Source: Siphlonurus alternatus (Eukaryota > Arthropoda > Insecta > Ephemeroptera > Siphlonuridae). Taken from it: a stretch of 64,000 bases of DNA. The position numbers and the translations under genes are program-made. The notes beneath the pieces were generated by a model. It was given only the letters and a program-made list of their open reading frames with translations. It made no database searches and had not been told where the DNA came from. This document shows, one piece after another, positions 42,801 to 53,400 of the stretch (positions are counted from its first letter, which is position 1; each line of letters begins with the position of its first letter). The DNA lies in the NCBI GenBank assembly GCA_949825025.1, contig OX463786.1:19765085-19829084 (forward strand). Reading direction: 5' to 3'.

Positions 42801-43372
42801 TTATACGTATCAACTGGAGCAATATGTGACCTGAAATCATTGTATTTGAAAAACCATGAGTTCAATATTTTTTGTGTATAAAATTTTAAATTATCGAAGA
42901 AATGAATGTAGCCATTATTTTAGAATGTCACAAAAAAAAATAATAATTTATAATAAATAAAATACTAATAAGAAATAAAAAAATAAATTATTAAATAATT
43001 TTTTAATTTACCGTAAATAGTTTTTGTATTATAACTTTTTTGATTAATTTTTTTTAGCAAAAATCATTATTGTGAAATGAACTTTGAAAATATTATATAC
43101 ATAATATTTTGTCATTCCTCTTAACAAAACTAAAAACTCGTGAAAAAATTCCAAATATTTTAATGAATCTCACATCATCTTATTATCTTATACACAAAGG
43201 TCTCTAGAATATAATTACTATAATGTAAATTAGTGTACAAATGGTGTGATAACTCAGTACTTTACCTTTCTTGAGTGACGAAATTCCTCCAACTAGAACA
43301 ATAAATTAGAGACCCTAGCAGAATTAGGATCAATGAAAATGATATAAAATTACCTCTTCTAATTCTTTGCAT
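36326..43372 (-). CDS. Galactosylceramide/galactose 3-O-sulfotransferase-like protein, four exons
   Basis: The family transfers sulfate from PAPS to the 3-hydroxyl of galactose on glycolipids or glycans in the Golgi lumen. Exons 43372-43266, 38398-38256, 37736-37411 and 36898-36326 join in phase to 382 residues, a little shorter than vertebrate GAL3ST1. Visible are a short basic N terminus (MQRIRR), a membrane anchor (residues 9-24), the 5'-phosphosulfate loop FLKTHKCGSST (52-62; the usual Thr after the second Lys is Cys58), the 3'-phosphate motif VTILREPASLFQS (135-147), and FHLVMISEYMEASLVLLADL with LMCWPLEDVTF, typical of the family's C-terminal half. The first exon had to be found by splice phase (AG + C gives Ser36). 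Intron 1 is 4.9 kb and largely filled by repeats. Which of GAL3ST1-4 it matches best is not decided. Confidence 0.88.
36899..37410. other. Intron 3 of the sulfotransferase gene
   Basis: It is AT-rich; nothing else was recognised. Confidence 0.6.
37411..37736 (-). CDS. Sulfotransferase exon 3
   Basis: The acceptor is aacccccag|GA and the donor CAG|gtgagg. It holds the 3'-phosphate-binding motif with R139 and S147. Confidence 0.92.
37737..38255. other. Intron 2 of the sulfotransferase gene, purine-rich
   Basis: The plus strand is unusually G/A-rich (for example a G run at 37810-37820 and GAGAGA stretches near 37960), unlike the AT-rich neighbours. No further exon is needed here by phase. Confidence 0.6.
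38256..38398 (-). CDS. Sulfotransferase exon 2 (PAPS 5'-phosphosulfate loop)
   Basis: The acceptor is cctgccag|C and the donor AAAG|gttcgt. It encodes SQTPSKCRRPLDH and the FLKTHKCGSST loop. Confidence 0.87.
38722..39050. mobile_element. Palindromic MITE with GTGACGTCAC core
   Basis: The arms 'aatggagtatcgacctcaa' and the inverse near 39028-39049, with the inner 'agttatgctaccctgatttt', closely match the element at 34772-35092. One half of the CRE-like palindrome has changed to GTGACGACAC. Confidence 0.75.
39313..42811. mobile_element. 3.5-kb TIR element filled with 89-bp tandem units in both orientations
   Basis: The left end ACGTATAAATTTTGACTAC is answered by its complement at 42789-42807. 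Inside, 89-bp units ('ggatcggcacatctttgggc', 'ccattttaagctgttttggt') run inverted at about 40090-40297 and direct at 40298-40615 and 41950-42480, with degenerate AGCCCAAA-type units outside. An ordinary-looking stretch, about 40740-41810, lies between the arrays. Frames reading HLWAKEVHFKLFWSTL are shadows. It fills most of intron 1 of the sulfotransferase gene. Confidence 0.75.
43266..43372 (-). CDS. Sulfotransferase exon 1 (cytoplasmic tail and membrane anchor)
   Basis: It runs from ATG 43372-43370 to the donor GAAAG|gtaaag, 35 codons plus two bases. The hydrophobic stretch FISFSLILILLGSLIY is what a type II Golgi enzyme needs at this point. Confidence 0.72.
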
Positions 43373-45122
43373 TTTTACTTTAAAAAATGGTAAAAAAATC
43401 TACAAAAATGAAAAAAATTAAAACAAGAAATTAGTAACTATTGTAGATTACTAAATAATTGACATACTTTTAGGTTTTAATCACAAGAAACCCCAATTTT
43501 ATATTTATTTTAAAGCAAAAAACTCCCAATTTTTTCACAGACCTGTTGTTTTCACTTCAACAAAATTTTGAATGAATAATTAAAAGGTTGTAAACGTGGT
43601 GAAGTGTGATAGAGAGTTGTTATCTTGAACGATGTAGTTGTCATTGATATAAAACCGGAAGTACTGACTGTGACGTACTTTGCGTGTTATTTCAATCGAT
43701 AGCAAATTTTGTATTGTGTGAGATAGATAATGGACAATCTACATGAATTTTTTATGGATAGACTTCGTGTATAGTTATTTTTAAATTTTTTAACCCTTTA
43801 CCACCCTTAAAATCAAGGTAAAATATACTATTTTTTTAAATATATCCCTCGTATTATATCTGTACATTATTTTTTGTAGAATTTTTAATTCTCGAACATT
43901 TTAATCGAGGTGAAAGATGCCGCTATATTCCATGTTTTCATACATAAACGTCGAACCATATATGGTAATATACCTATAGCATGGGGGGAGAATCACATAA
44001 AAAAACTTTTAAATGGGTTCTGAGAGTTAAGAAAAATTAAAACATCCCTTTCCTGAACCCAAGGGCGCATCCACCGAGGTAAAAGCGATCACCCCTCCCA
44101 ATCGCCCCCCCCCCCCCCACATTAAAAAAAATTATTATAGGTGTTACCCAAGATTACTCTATAACATAAGGTTTGACGCTCCGCCATCTTGGCGCAGCTT
44201 TTGTTGGAGCCTGTGACGTCACGACCAATCACTGACTGCCACGAAATAGGCTCGAGAGTAACAGTCCTCTCTGATTGGTCCTGCGCGAACTGGACGAAAA
44301 TGTGAACCTAAGCGTCCAACCTTATGTAGAGGGACCTTGGGTGTTACCATCGACCCCACTCGCGTGCCTCATCTTCGATTCTTCTTTAATCGATCTAAGC
44401 AAAGCTTTAAAAATTAACACCATGCGCCCCCAAAGGCGAACCCATGCGCGAGGATTGAGGTTTCCATCCCCCCATAAGAGGTCCTGTAATGTGTACTAGG
44501 TAGGAGTTACGTCGCCCTCAGAATCCATTTAAAAGTTATACAAGTTGTGGTTTCTCATGGCCCTCGTCAACTGCATGAGAGCTGCGTATTCAATAGATTC
44601 GCCTGTTTCGGATGTAAAGAAGAAGGACGTACACAATTAACATATAATTAAATGTAAATTAATAAATTAAATGGTTAAGCTAAACGTGGTTAAGAAGCCT
44701 GGCTAACTGCTTCGTGAATCGCACCCTATAATATATTTTTTATAATTATATTTTAATTTTACTTGTCTTTTCAATTTTCTCTTAATTTTTTTCTTTTGGT
44801 GCAAAAATGCGCCCATTTGAAATTTCTTGTTAAGCAAAACTATTGTCTCTTTTATTTCTCGTGCTCCTACTCCTATTTTTATTACATATATTATTTAGAT
44901 TAAATATTATTATAACTACTTCTATTTAGTTATTTGTATTTTTATAATATATGTTTAATATGTAAGAGATGATATATTTTGGAATAAATTGACAATAAAC
45001 TAAAACTAATGCTCTGGTATAACCCTAATAACATATTTGATAACAGAACTGTGCTACTTCAATTACATATATATGTACTTTGATATTAATAATATACAGG
45101 GGAAAAAGTATAATTAAAACCT
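43373..45122. other. DNA upstream of the sulfotransferase gene
   Basis: It holds a C-run repeat fragment near 44050-44120 and a CRE/CCAAT cluster (next entry). Otherwise it is AT-rich without a recognised gene. Confidence 0.45.
44205..44290. promoter_or_regulatory. CRE/CCAAT cluster, possible promoter
   Basis: TGACGTCA at 44214-44221, CCAAT at 44225-44229 and ATTGG at 44274-44278 lie in a GC-richer patch about 840 bp upstream of the sulfotransferase start codon. It may be a promoter with an untranslated first exon, or part of a mobile element. Confidence 0.25.
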
Positions 45123-45131
45123 CTACCAATT
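45123..45131. repeat. 9-bp target-site duplication, left
   Basis: CTACCAATT, identical to 52416-52424. Confidence 0.75.
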
Positions 45132-45139
45132 ATGTACGT

Positions 45140-45760
45140 GAAGTGAGCCCCCCCACTTTCAGCACTAATTCCAAATTTAAGTGCATTAATAGGTGCTCAA
45201 TTAGTGCTAATTAGTGCCGTAAGACAAACATCAGCCCCCCTGTAAACACATGTTCAAATCCAATTTGAATTATGGGGGGCTCACTTCACGGCAGCCCCCC
45301 CACTTACAGCACTAATTCCAAATTTGGGTGCAATAATTAGTGCTCGATTAGTGCTAATTAGTGCCGTAAGAAGTTTTGCTCCAGCTCAATATCTTCATTT
45401 TCAAATAAAATCGGAAAAATGGGGGGCTCACTTCACGGCAGCCCCCCAACTTGCAGCACTAATTCCAATTTTGGGTACAATAATTAGTGCTCGATTAGTG
45501 CTAATTAGTGCCGTAAGAAGTTTTGCTTCAGCTCAATATCTTCATTTTCAAAAAAAATCGGAAAAATGGGGGGCTCACTTCACGGCAGCCCCCCCACTTG
45601 CAGCACTAATTTCAATTTTAGGTGCAATAATTAGTGCTCAATTAGTGCTAATTAGTGCCATAAGAAGTTTTACTCCAGCTCAACATCTTCATTTTCAAAT
45701 AAAATTCAAACACATGAAGGCAGCACCCCCCTCCCCCCCAAACTTGCAAGTTTTGCCGCA
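45140..45760. repeat. 147-bp tandem units of the left foldback arm
   Basis: The phrase 'ggggggctcacttcacggca' recurs at about 45274, 45421 and 45568. Units also carry 'attagtgctaattagtgccg'. Frames through it are shadows. Confidence 0.85.
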
Positions 45761-46014
45761 AGAATTCCAAAATGAAATGGAATAAAAAGTGCTCAATTAG
45801 TGCTATATAATCCCAGAATTTCATTTATTTTAACTCGTAAATTATATGCATTAATTCATGGGACAATGTATCATGGTGGGAGGGAAATTCAAATCTATAT
45901 TTGTTTCATGGAAAATGAATTGAATGCTGCAGCAATAATTTCATTCAACATTTCTTTTGACATTGTCGAAGCATTAAATTTATAAAGTCTCTCCAATTAA
46001 AATTATATAAATGA

Positions 46015-46410
46015 TGAAGGTAGAGATAACACCGATCAGCTGTTCGACGTAGTCCCCTTTGATGAACATGTAAACCTTAGCAAATTCACAGAATGTCTGA
46101 AATTTTTTTAAGAGGCAGATAAGAATTCCTAAAAGACATAGAAAAAGATTCAAAACAATTTAATAAGCCGATTTTTTTAAATTAAGGTTTTAGTTTGTCT
46201 CTCAATGGGAAAGCCCTATATCCTAAAAATTAAAAAAATTAATTATAAAAGAATCGGCTAGTTTAATTGTTTCGAATTTTTTTCTTCAGCTTTTAGGCAC
46301 TAATATCTGCCTCTCAAAAATATTTCAAATTTCAAATTAGTCGATTTGCTAAGGTTTACATGTTAATCAAAGTGGACTACGTCGAACAGTTGATCGGTGT
46401 TATCTGTAAC
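46015..46410. mobile_element. Palindromic MITE (GGTAGAGATAAC type) in the left foldback arm
   Basis: Ends 'ggtagagataacaccgatca' and 'gatcggtgttatct', same interior as 9178-9570. Its mirror image at 50994-51382 shows it was present before the arms were duplicated. Confidence 0.7.
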
Positions 46411-46725
46411 ATAGTTGAAAAAAAATTATTAAATTTTAAATGCTTACAATTTTTTTTTTTTTTTTTTTTTTTAATTTCCGATATAAAAATAAAATATACC
46501 AAAAAAATGTAGAGAAAATTTTAAAACAATTGCATGATCGTTAAGAATTTTTTATATTAATTTTTTAAATGTCCAGTATAGAGCTTTCCCATTGGAGTCC
46601 TAAACTAATAAATTAATATTAAAAAAAATCAGATCCAGCGATCGTTTTGACATTTTTTCAAAATTTTTTTGGTGCTAAGTATTATCTCTAAAAAAAAAAA
46701 TCAGAATTATCATGAGGCTGCTAAG

Positions 46726-48409
46726 CAGTGGTGAAAGTAGTTTCAATCTCTTACCAGTGCGCCTCAGATAGAGGCCTGAAGGGCCAAAACCCCCGCCGGA
46801 GGCGCGATTTTTTGGGAAAAAGGGGCGTGGCTTTATTTTTTAATATTAAAAAGTGGTTTAAAATTCATTTATAACATTTGAATGCGTATCTTCATTTTGA
46901 GTAAAAAATAATATTATCCAAACTTTGAAAAAAAAAAAAAAAAAAAATGCAATGAGTGATTGATTTTCGATCACATTAAAACATTAAATTCATATAAAAA
47001 TTTTTTTAAAAATATTATAGCTATATAGCTTTTAAAAAAATTAATACGAAAGAAAATCCCTAGTGATTTAAATTGAAAGCATGACATCGATCTTCATTGA
47101 TCATATAACAGTAGTATTTAATATAATAAAAATACTTTAGTTAACTCTTACGATTTGGGATGCTTTATAATTTAATCAAATACGTCAATTATTTAAAATT
47201 TAAATTAATATTTTGAATATGTCTCAAAAAAATTATTTGAACAAAAATTAAAAAAAAAAACGCGAGAGAATTCTTTTTATAATTATAAATCGTAATGTTT
47301 ATATTTGATTCGGTAATTAATTTTTATTTACTCTAGATCTTGTAGCAATTATTGTTCCCCTTTGTCATCGATAGAAATTAAAATCTAGCCATATTAAATA
47401 TGCTCCAAACGTGCAGCCATCTCGGCCCTAATAGCGGCTGCATTTATCTATCTACTCTCTTCTTGCAATGCTTGCATGAGTCGCATTTTATGCATGTGAC
47501 TAAATTTTTGTTACACTTATTCTTTACAAACTCATTAAAAAAAAAAATGAGAATAAAATTTTTTGTTTGCTTTTCTAAAAAATTCATTACTATGAAGAAT
47601 TTTTTGAGACGAAGACTTAATTTTACTAACCTATAGCACTGACTGCGATTGATCTTCTATATACGATCCCAAATCCTTTGCCCTAATTTTTTTAAACTCC
47701 TTGCGTAAATGAACCCTCTAAACCTCGGTGGGTATGTGGGCCAGAAGAGGCACTCCCCCTTTGCCTCTTGACTTAATTGTAATTAAAAATTAATTTGAAT
47801 AAAAATGTGTTAATTTTGTGCAATAAATGAGACAGAAAAAAAAATGTAATAAAATAGTATATATAACGCATCATCAGCAAAAGATGTTTTGAATCTATTT
47901 TAATTAATTTTATTAGTCATTCAAGAATTAAAAAATACAATAAATATATATTGAAAGAAATTTAATACTATAGTAAATATATATCTCTTCATAAAAATCG
48001 AAGATAAAATAGTCAACCCAGTAGGTCTACAGAAATTTAAATAAATTTAGAAAAACATTAAAAACTATTTCTATAAAAAAAAATCGTCAGCTTGACATAG
48101 CTAATAAATAGTTGATAGTATGTAAATAGTTGATTTTATTTTTTTTCTTTTAGGAGCTTTTTAACTCAAAAGAATTAAAGAGTAAATTAAATTTCGTGAG
48201 ACAAAAGTACGAAGTATAAGAAAATTGTCATTCATTATTTGAGCATGATTAATGCTTTACAAAGTAACTTCTCTGATTTTGAAAATTTTATTAAAAATTA
48301 TTGATTATTTTTAATAAATTTCGATCAGTGTCTTACCAGTGCGCCGCACTGGCGTCAAATGTCTTACCAGTGCGGCGCACTGGCGCGCACCGGCTTACTT
48401 TCACCACTG
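46726..48409. mobile_element. hAT-type element, 1.68 kb, inserted in the left foldback arm only
   Basis: The ends CAGTGGTGAAAGTAG and TTACTTTCACCACTG are inverted. Exact 8-bp copies of CTGCTAAG flank it (46718-46725 and 48410-48417). The interior holds 'ggcctgaagggcc', 'cgccggaggcgcga' and 'ccagtgcggcgcactgg'. No transposase frame survives. A second, inverted copy is at 60969-62514. Confidence 0.88.
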
Positions 48410-48636
48410 CTGCTAAGGTTTACATGTTAACCAAATTGGACTAAAACAATCGATGTTTCGTGTTATCTTACCCTTAAGTATATATAAATAAAGAAATAAA
48501 GAAGGAGGAGAAGAAGAAAAAGAAGAAGGAGGAGGAGCGGGAGGAAAAAACATTAAAAAACAAAACAAAAATTAGTTCAGTATATAATTTGTGATGAAAT
48601 ATTTTTCTAATCAACTGTATGGAGATGGAAAAATTA

Positions 48637-48639
48637 AAA

Positions 48640-48721
<82 letters not shown>
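48637..48721. repeat. (AAAT)n microsatellite
   Basis: About 21 AAAT units; mirrored by the ATTT run in the other foldback arm. Confidence 0.95.
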
Positions 48722-48722
<1 letters not shown>

Positions 48723-49484
48723 GGGAGATGAAGATTAAAAAATATTATATTGGGTTTACTAATTTTACTTTCCTATTTTGAGTATTTTGGTAGTAGTCTC
48801 AGTTATAAAGTTCTATACTTCCAGACAAACATTATTACAGTTATTGAATACATATGTTGGCACCAAAGCCCGAAAAAAATGCGCACATCTAGGTGTGCCT
48901 CTAGCTATTTGAGCAAAGTCCGATATTAACAAATATTTCGGGCTTTGCTCATTTAAATTTGATCATTTCTAGAAGTGCTCAAATCGGAAAAAGCAAAACC
49001 CGACGAGAAGTTTTATTTCTGGGTTTGCTCATTTAAATTTGATCATTTCTAGAAGTGCCCAACTCGAAAAAAGCCAACCCCAACTATAAGTTTTATTTCG
49101 GGCTTTGCTCACTGTTTTGATTATTTCTAGAAGTGCTCAAAGCAAAATGAAAAATAATAATTAGAAATTGTGCCGTATTATAGCAATAAATAATAAAACA
49201 ATAAAATAATATAAATTTAATAATATTTTAATTATATCACTTTTTTAATCACTTTTTTAAATAATTGATAAAATACAAATTTAACATTAATAGCGTGTAT
49301 ACTGCAGTATATTATTATTATTTTTTTTTATTATTGAAACTTTTCCTTCTGTATTATTCAAGTCATATTGAAAAAATACTAATTTGTCACACTGAGAGAC
49401 ACTTTTAATTTTTTTTCATTTTTTATAATTAAAGGGTATGATTACAATTATACTCTGGCAATAAATTCTAGGTTGCAAATGAAC

Positions 49485-49640
49485 AATTTCCAAGTTCAGA
49501 CGACGTACCACACATGACAAAGAAAAGAGTCTCTCAGATCAGCAGCAGCATTGGCAAATTCAAAGCAAGGTTTTGTGTTTTGCAACTGCAAGAAAGGTGT
49601 CAATCTAAAACATGTTGTGCAAAGAAAAAAAATTAGATGA
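49485..49640 (+). pseudogene. Possible coding relic in the foldback centre
   Basis: After an acceptor-like 'aaattctag' an open frame reads VANEQFPSSDDVPHMTKKR and ends at TAG after 'CCAKKKN'. In another frame the same DNA reads FCNCKKG, like the cysteine-rich CNCKKGC motif found in some transposon-linked proteins. A frameshifted relic is possible; the evidence is thin. Confidence 0.25.
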
Positions 49641-50396
49641 ATTTTAAAATGCCATGATAGTATTTTTTTTTTTTATTGGTAGGTTTGGTACTATCTTGAG
49701 GAGCTCTTTGCTCCTTAGCAAGTTCTATAAATTAAGTTAAAATTGTTTTATAATATATCAGCTATAAAAATTATTTAAATTAACTAACATACAATATATT
49801 AATATAAAAAGTGTGACAAAACAGTATTTCTCAGTATGACTTGAATAATTCAGAAAGAAATGTTTTAATAAAAAAATAATATATATATACGCGCTATGCT
49901 AAACTGTTAAATTTGTATTTTTGTCAATTAATTAAAAAAGTGATGTAATTAAAATGTTATTAAATTCACAATATTTTATTTTTTCATTTTTTATTACAAA
50001 TTATTACTATAATGTACGGCACAATTTCTAATTATTATTTTTCATTTTGCTTTGAGCACTTCTAGAAATGATCAAAACAGTGAGCGAAGTCCGAAATAAA
50101 ACTTCTCGTCGGGATTTGCTTCTTTCGATTTGGGCACTTCTAGAAATGATCAAATTTAAATGAACAAATTTAAGCCCGAAATATTTGTTAATATCGGGCT
50201 TTGCTCAAATCGCTAGAAGCACACCTAGATGTGCGCATTTTTTTCGGGCTTTGGTGCCAACATATGTATTCAATAACTGTAATAATGTTTGTCTGGAAGT
50301 ATAGAACTTTATTACTGACACTACTACCAAAATACTCAAAATAGGACAGTAAAATTAGTAAACCCAATATAATATTTTTTAATCTTCATCTCCCAT

Positions 50397-50398
50397 AT

Positions 50399-50457
<59 letters not shown>

Positions 50458-50460
50458 TTT
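50397..50460. repeat. (ATTT)n microsatellite
   Basis: About 16 units, the mirror of 48637-48721 but shorter, showing length drift since duplication. Confidence 0.95.
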
Positions 50461-50993
50461 TAATTTTTCCATCTCCATACAGTTGATTAGAAAAATATTT
50501 CATCAAAAATTATATACTGAACTAATTTTTGTTTTGTTTTTTAATGTTTTTTCCTCCCGCTCCTCCTCCTTCTTTTTCTTCTTCTCCTCCTTCTTTATTT
50601 CTTTATTTATATATACTTAAGGGTAAGATAACACGAAACATCGATTGTTTTAGTCCAATTTGGTTAACATGTAAACCTTAGCAGCCTCATGATAATTCTG
50701 ATTTTTTTTTAGAGATAATACTTGGCACCAAAAAAATTTTGAAAAAATGTCAAAACGATCGCTGGATCTGATTTTTTTTAATATTAATTTATTAGTTTAG
50801 GACTCCAATGGGAAAGCTCTATACTGGACATTTAAAAAATTAATATAAAAAATTCTTAACGATCATGCAATTGTTTTAAAATTTTCTCTACATTTTTTTG
50901 GTATATTTTATTTTTATATCGGAAATTAAAAAAAAAAAAAAAAAAAAAATTGTAAGCATTTAAAATTTAATAATTTTTTTTCAACTATGTTAC

Positions 50994-51382
50994 AGATAAC
51001 ACCGATCAACTGTTCGACGTAGTCCACTTTGATTAACATGTAAACCTTAGCAAATCGACTAATTTGAAATTTGAAATATTTTTGAGAGGCAGATATTAGT
51101 GCCTAAAAGCTGAAGAAAAAAATTCGAAACAATTAAACTAGCCGATTTTTTTATAATTAATTTTTTTAATTTTTAGGATATAGGGCTTTCCCATTGAGAG
51201 ACAAACTAAAACCTTAATTTAAAAAAATCGGCTTATTAAATTGTTTTGAATCTTTTTCTATGTCTTTTAGGAATTCTTATCTGCCTCTTAAAAAAATTTC
51301 AGACATTCTGTGAATTTGCTAAGGTTTACATGTTCATCAAAGGGGACTACGTCGAACAGCTGATCGGTGTTATCTCTACCTT
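50994..51382. mobile_element. Palindromic MITE (GGTAGAGATAAC type) in the right foldback arm
   Basis: Mirror image of 46015-46410, including the same internal changes. Confidence 0.7.
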
Positions 51383-51639
51383 CATCATTTATATAATTTT
51401 AATTGGAGAGACTTTATAAATTTAATGCTTCGACAATGTCAAAAGAAATGTTGAATGAAATTATTGCTGCAGCATTCAATTCATTTTCCATGAAACAAAT
51501 ATAGATTTGAATTTCCCTCCCACCATGATACATTGTCCCATGAATTAATGCATATAATTTACGAGTTAAAATAAATGAAATTCTGGGATTATATAGCACT
51601 AATTGAGCACTTTTTATTCCATTTCATTTTGGAATTCTT

Positions 51640-52405
51640 GCGGCAAAACTTGCAAGTTTGGGGGGGAGGGGGGTGCTGCCTTCATGTGTTTGAATTTTAT
51701 TTGAAAATGAAGATGTTGAGCTGGAGTAAAACTTCTTATGGCACTAATTAGCACTAATTGAGCACTAATTATTGCACCTAAAATTGAAATTAGTGCTGCA
51801 AGTGGGGGGGCTGCCGTGAAGTGAGCCCCCCATTTTTCCGATTTTTTTTTGAAAATGAAGATATTGAGCTGAAGCAAAACTTCTTACGGCACTAATTAGC
51901 ACTAATCGAGCACTAATTATTGTACCCAAAATTGGAATTAGTGCTGCAAGTTGGGGGGCTGCCGTGAAGTGAGCCCCCCATTTTTCCGATTTTATTTGAA
52001 AATGAAGATATTGAGCTGGAGCAAAACTTCTTACGGCACTAATTAGCACTAATCGAGCACTAATTATTGTACCCAAAATTGGAATTAGTGCTGCAAGTTG
52101 GGGGGCTGCCGTGAAGTGAGCCCCCCATTTTTCCGATTTTATTTGAAAATGAAGATGTTGAGCTGGAGCAAAACTTCTTACGGCACTAATTAGCACTAAT
52201 CGAGCACTAATTATTGCACCCAAATTTGGAATTAGTGCTGTAAGTGGGGGGGCTGCCGTGAAGTGAGCCCCCCATAATTCAAATTGGATTTGAACATGTG
52301 TTTACAGGGGGGCTGATGTTTGTCTTACGGCACTAATTAGCACTAATTGAGCACCTATTAATGCATTTAAATTTGGAATTAGTGCTGAAAGTGGGGGGGC
52401 TCACT
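51640..52405. repeat. 147-bp tandem units of the right foldback arm
   Basis: 'ctgccgtgaagtgagccccc' recurs four times (about 51810, 51959, 52107 and 52253), one unit more than in the left arm. Confidence 0.85.
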
Positions 52406-52415
52406 TCACGTACAT

Positions 52416-52424
52416 CTACCAATT
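52416..52424. repeat. 9-bp target-site duplication, right
   Basis: CTACCAATT, identical to 45123-45131. Confidence 0.75.
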
Positions 52425-52754
52425 CTAAATGTATTTGACTTTCATAATAAGTATATATTATTATTATTATTATTATAACGATATCAAAGAAAGCTATAAT
52501 TACAATCAATATAATTTGTTAATAAAAACTATCCTATAAAGATGAGTATACATCAAGTAAACAATTAAAATTAACATAATTATATTTTACATATTATTAA
52601 ATTCGGGCATATTTTTGTTACTTTACATTTTACATTAATTAGTAAGTAGGTGGTTCCTGATGTTAAATTGAAAACAAAACACGTTTTCGAAATGAAAACA
52701 CTCGAATTTTATTTTAATAACAAGTTTTACAAAATGATTATATATATGACAGTC

Positions 52755-52982
52755 CAGGGACCAGATGCACGCGTTTTTTTCCTGCATCAGGATGCGCATC
52801 CAGATGCAAATAAATTTTTCGTGCATCCATGGATGCGCATCCAGATGCAATTTTATTTTTCATGCATCTGGGATGCGGATCCAGGAACATTAATTTTTTC
52901 CCGTGCATCTGGGAAACACGGATGCGGATGCAAGCCCATTTTTGCGCATCCGTGTGCATCTTGCATCTGCATCCGATCCCTG
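52755..52982. mobile_element. hAT-like element of GGATGCGCATCC type, short copy
   Basis: Begins CAGGGACCAGATGC and ends GCATCCGATCCCTG, with the same hairpin array as 10696-11265 but one block instead of two. No clear target duplication was found. Confidence 0.7.
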
Positions 52983-53136
52983 CATGACACATTACATAAT
53001 ATATATATTATATACACATTTATCTCTTTTAAAAATATTCGAGGATATTTTTTATCATTATATTCATTATTACTATTATTTTTGTTTACCAAACCCTATT
53101 GGGTACTTCTATTTACTAATTACATACTACTTTTAA

Positions 53137-53400
53137 ACCCCGAACCTTCCGAAATCCTAACTTCAGCGTTTCGTCGGCTCTTCCGGAACGGGGGTGGCCA
53201 CGGCCTTACAATCCATCCCGGCATTCACCTGCGACTGAGGAAAACGTGGAAACCTCAGCCAGGATGGACGCTACAGCTTTTATCAATGAACCGGAAGTGC
53301 AATGGTCCAAAGCCAGGGGAACCACATGATGGAAAAGCGCAACGATTTACTCCTCTGGGTGGGAAACGTGGTTCTTGTTGGAAAAAAAAAAGTAGCTTTA
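53137..53400 (+). mobile_element. SINE-like fragment
   Basis: 'ggtggccacggcc', 'ggcattcacctgcgactgag' and 'gtggaaacctcagccaggat' follow the body of the SINEs at 20114 and 27740. It lacks a recognisable tRNA or 5S head. Confidence 0.5.

Larger units (their letters stand above)
45132..52415. mobile_element. 7.3-kb foldback element with 9-bp target duplication
   Basis: The two ends are ATGTACGTGAAGTGAGCC and its complement, flanked by exact copies of CTACCAATT (45123-45131 and 52416-52424). The arms (about 45132-49400 and 49800-52415) are near-identical inverted copies, apart from one insertion and a difference in tandem-unit number. From the outside in, each arm holds GC-rich 147-bp tandem units, a unique block, a TTAA-type MITE copy, a T/A run, a truncated second MITE, an AAAT microsatellite and 'gatcatttctagaagtgctc' repeats. 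Long arms with terminal tandem units and a 9-bp duplication recall Foldback or Mutator-like elements. No transposase was recognised. Confidence 0.8.

Noticed and set aside
44275..44499. 74-codon plus-strand frame near a CRE/CCAAT cluster
   Set aside because: No recognisable domain, no splice partners; its region is better read as regulatory or repeat DNA.
45324..45785. 153-codon frame in the foldback arm, mirrored at 51765-52223
   Set aside because: Shadow of the 147-bp GC-rich units (147 is divisible by three, so it stays open). No start context or domain.
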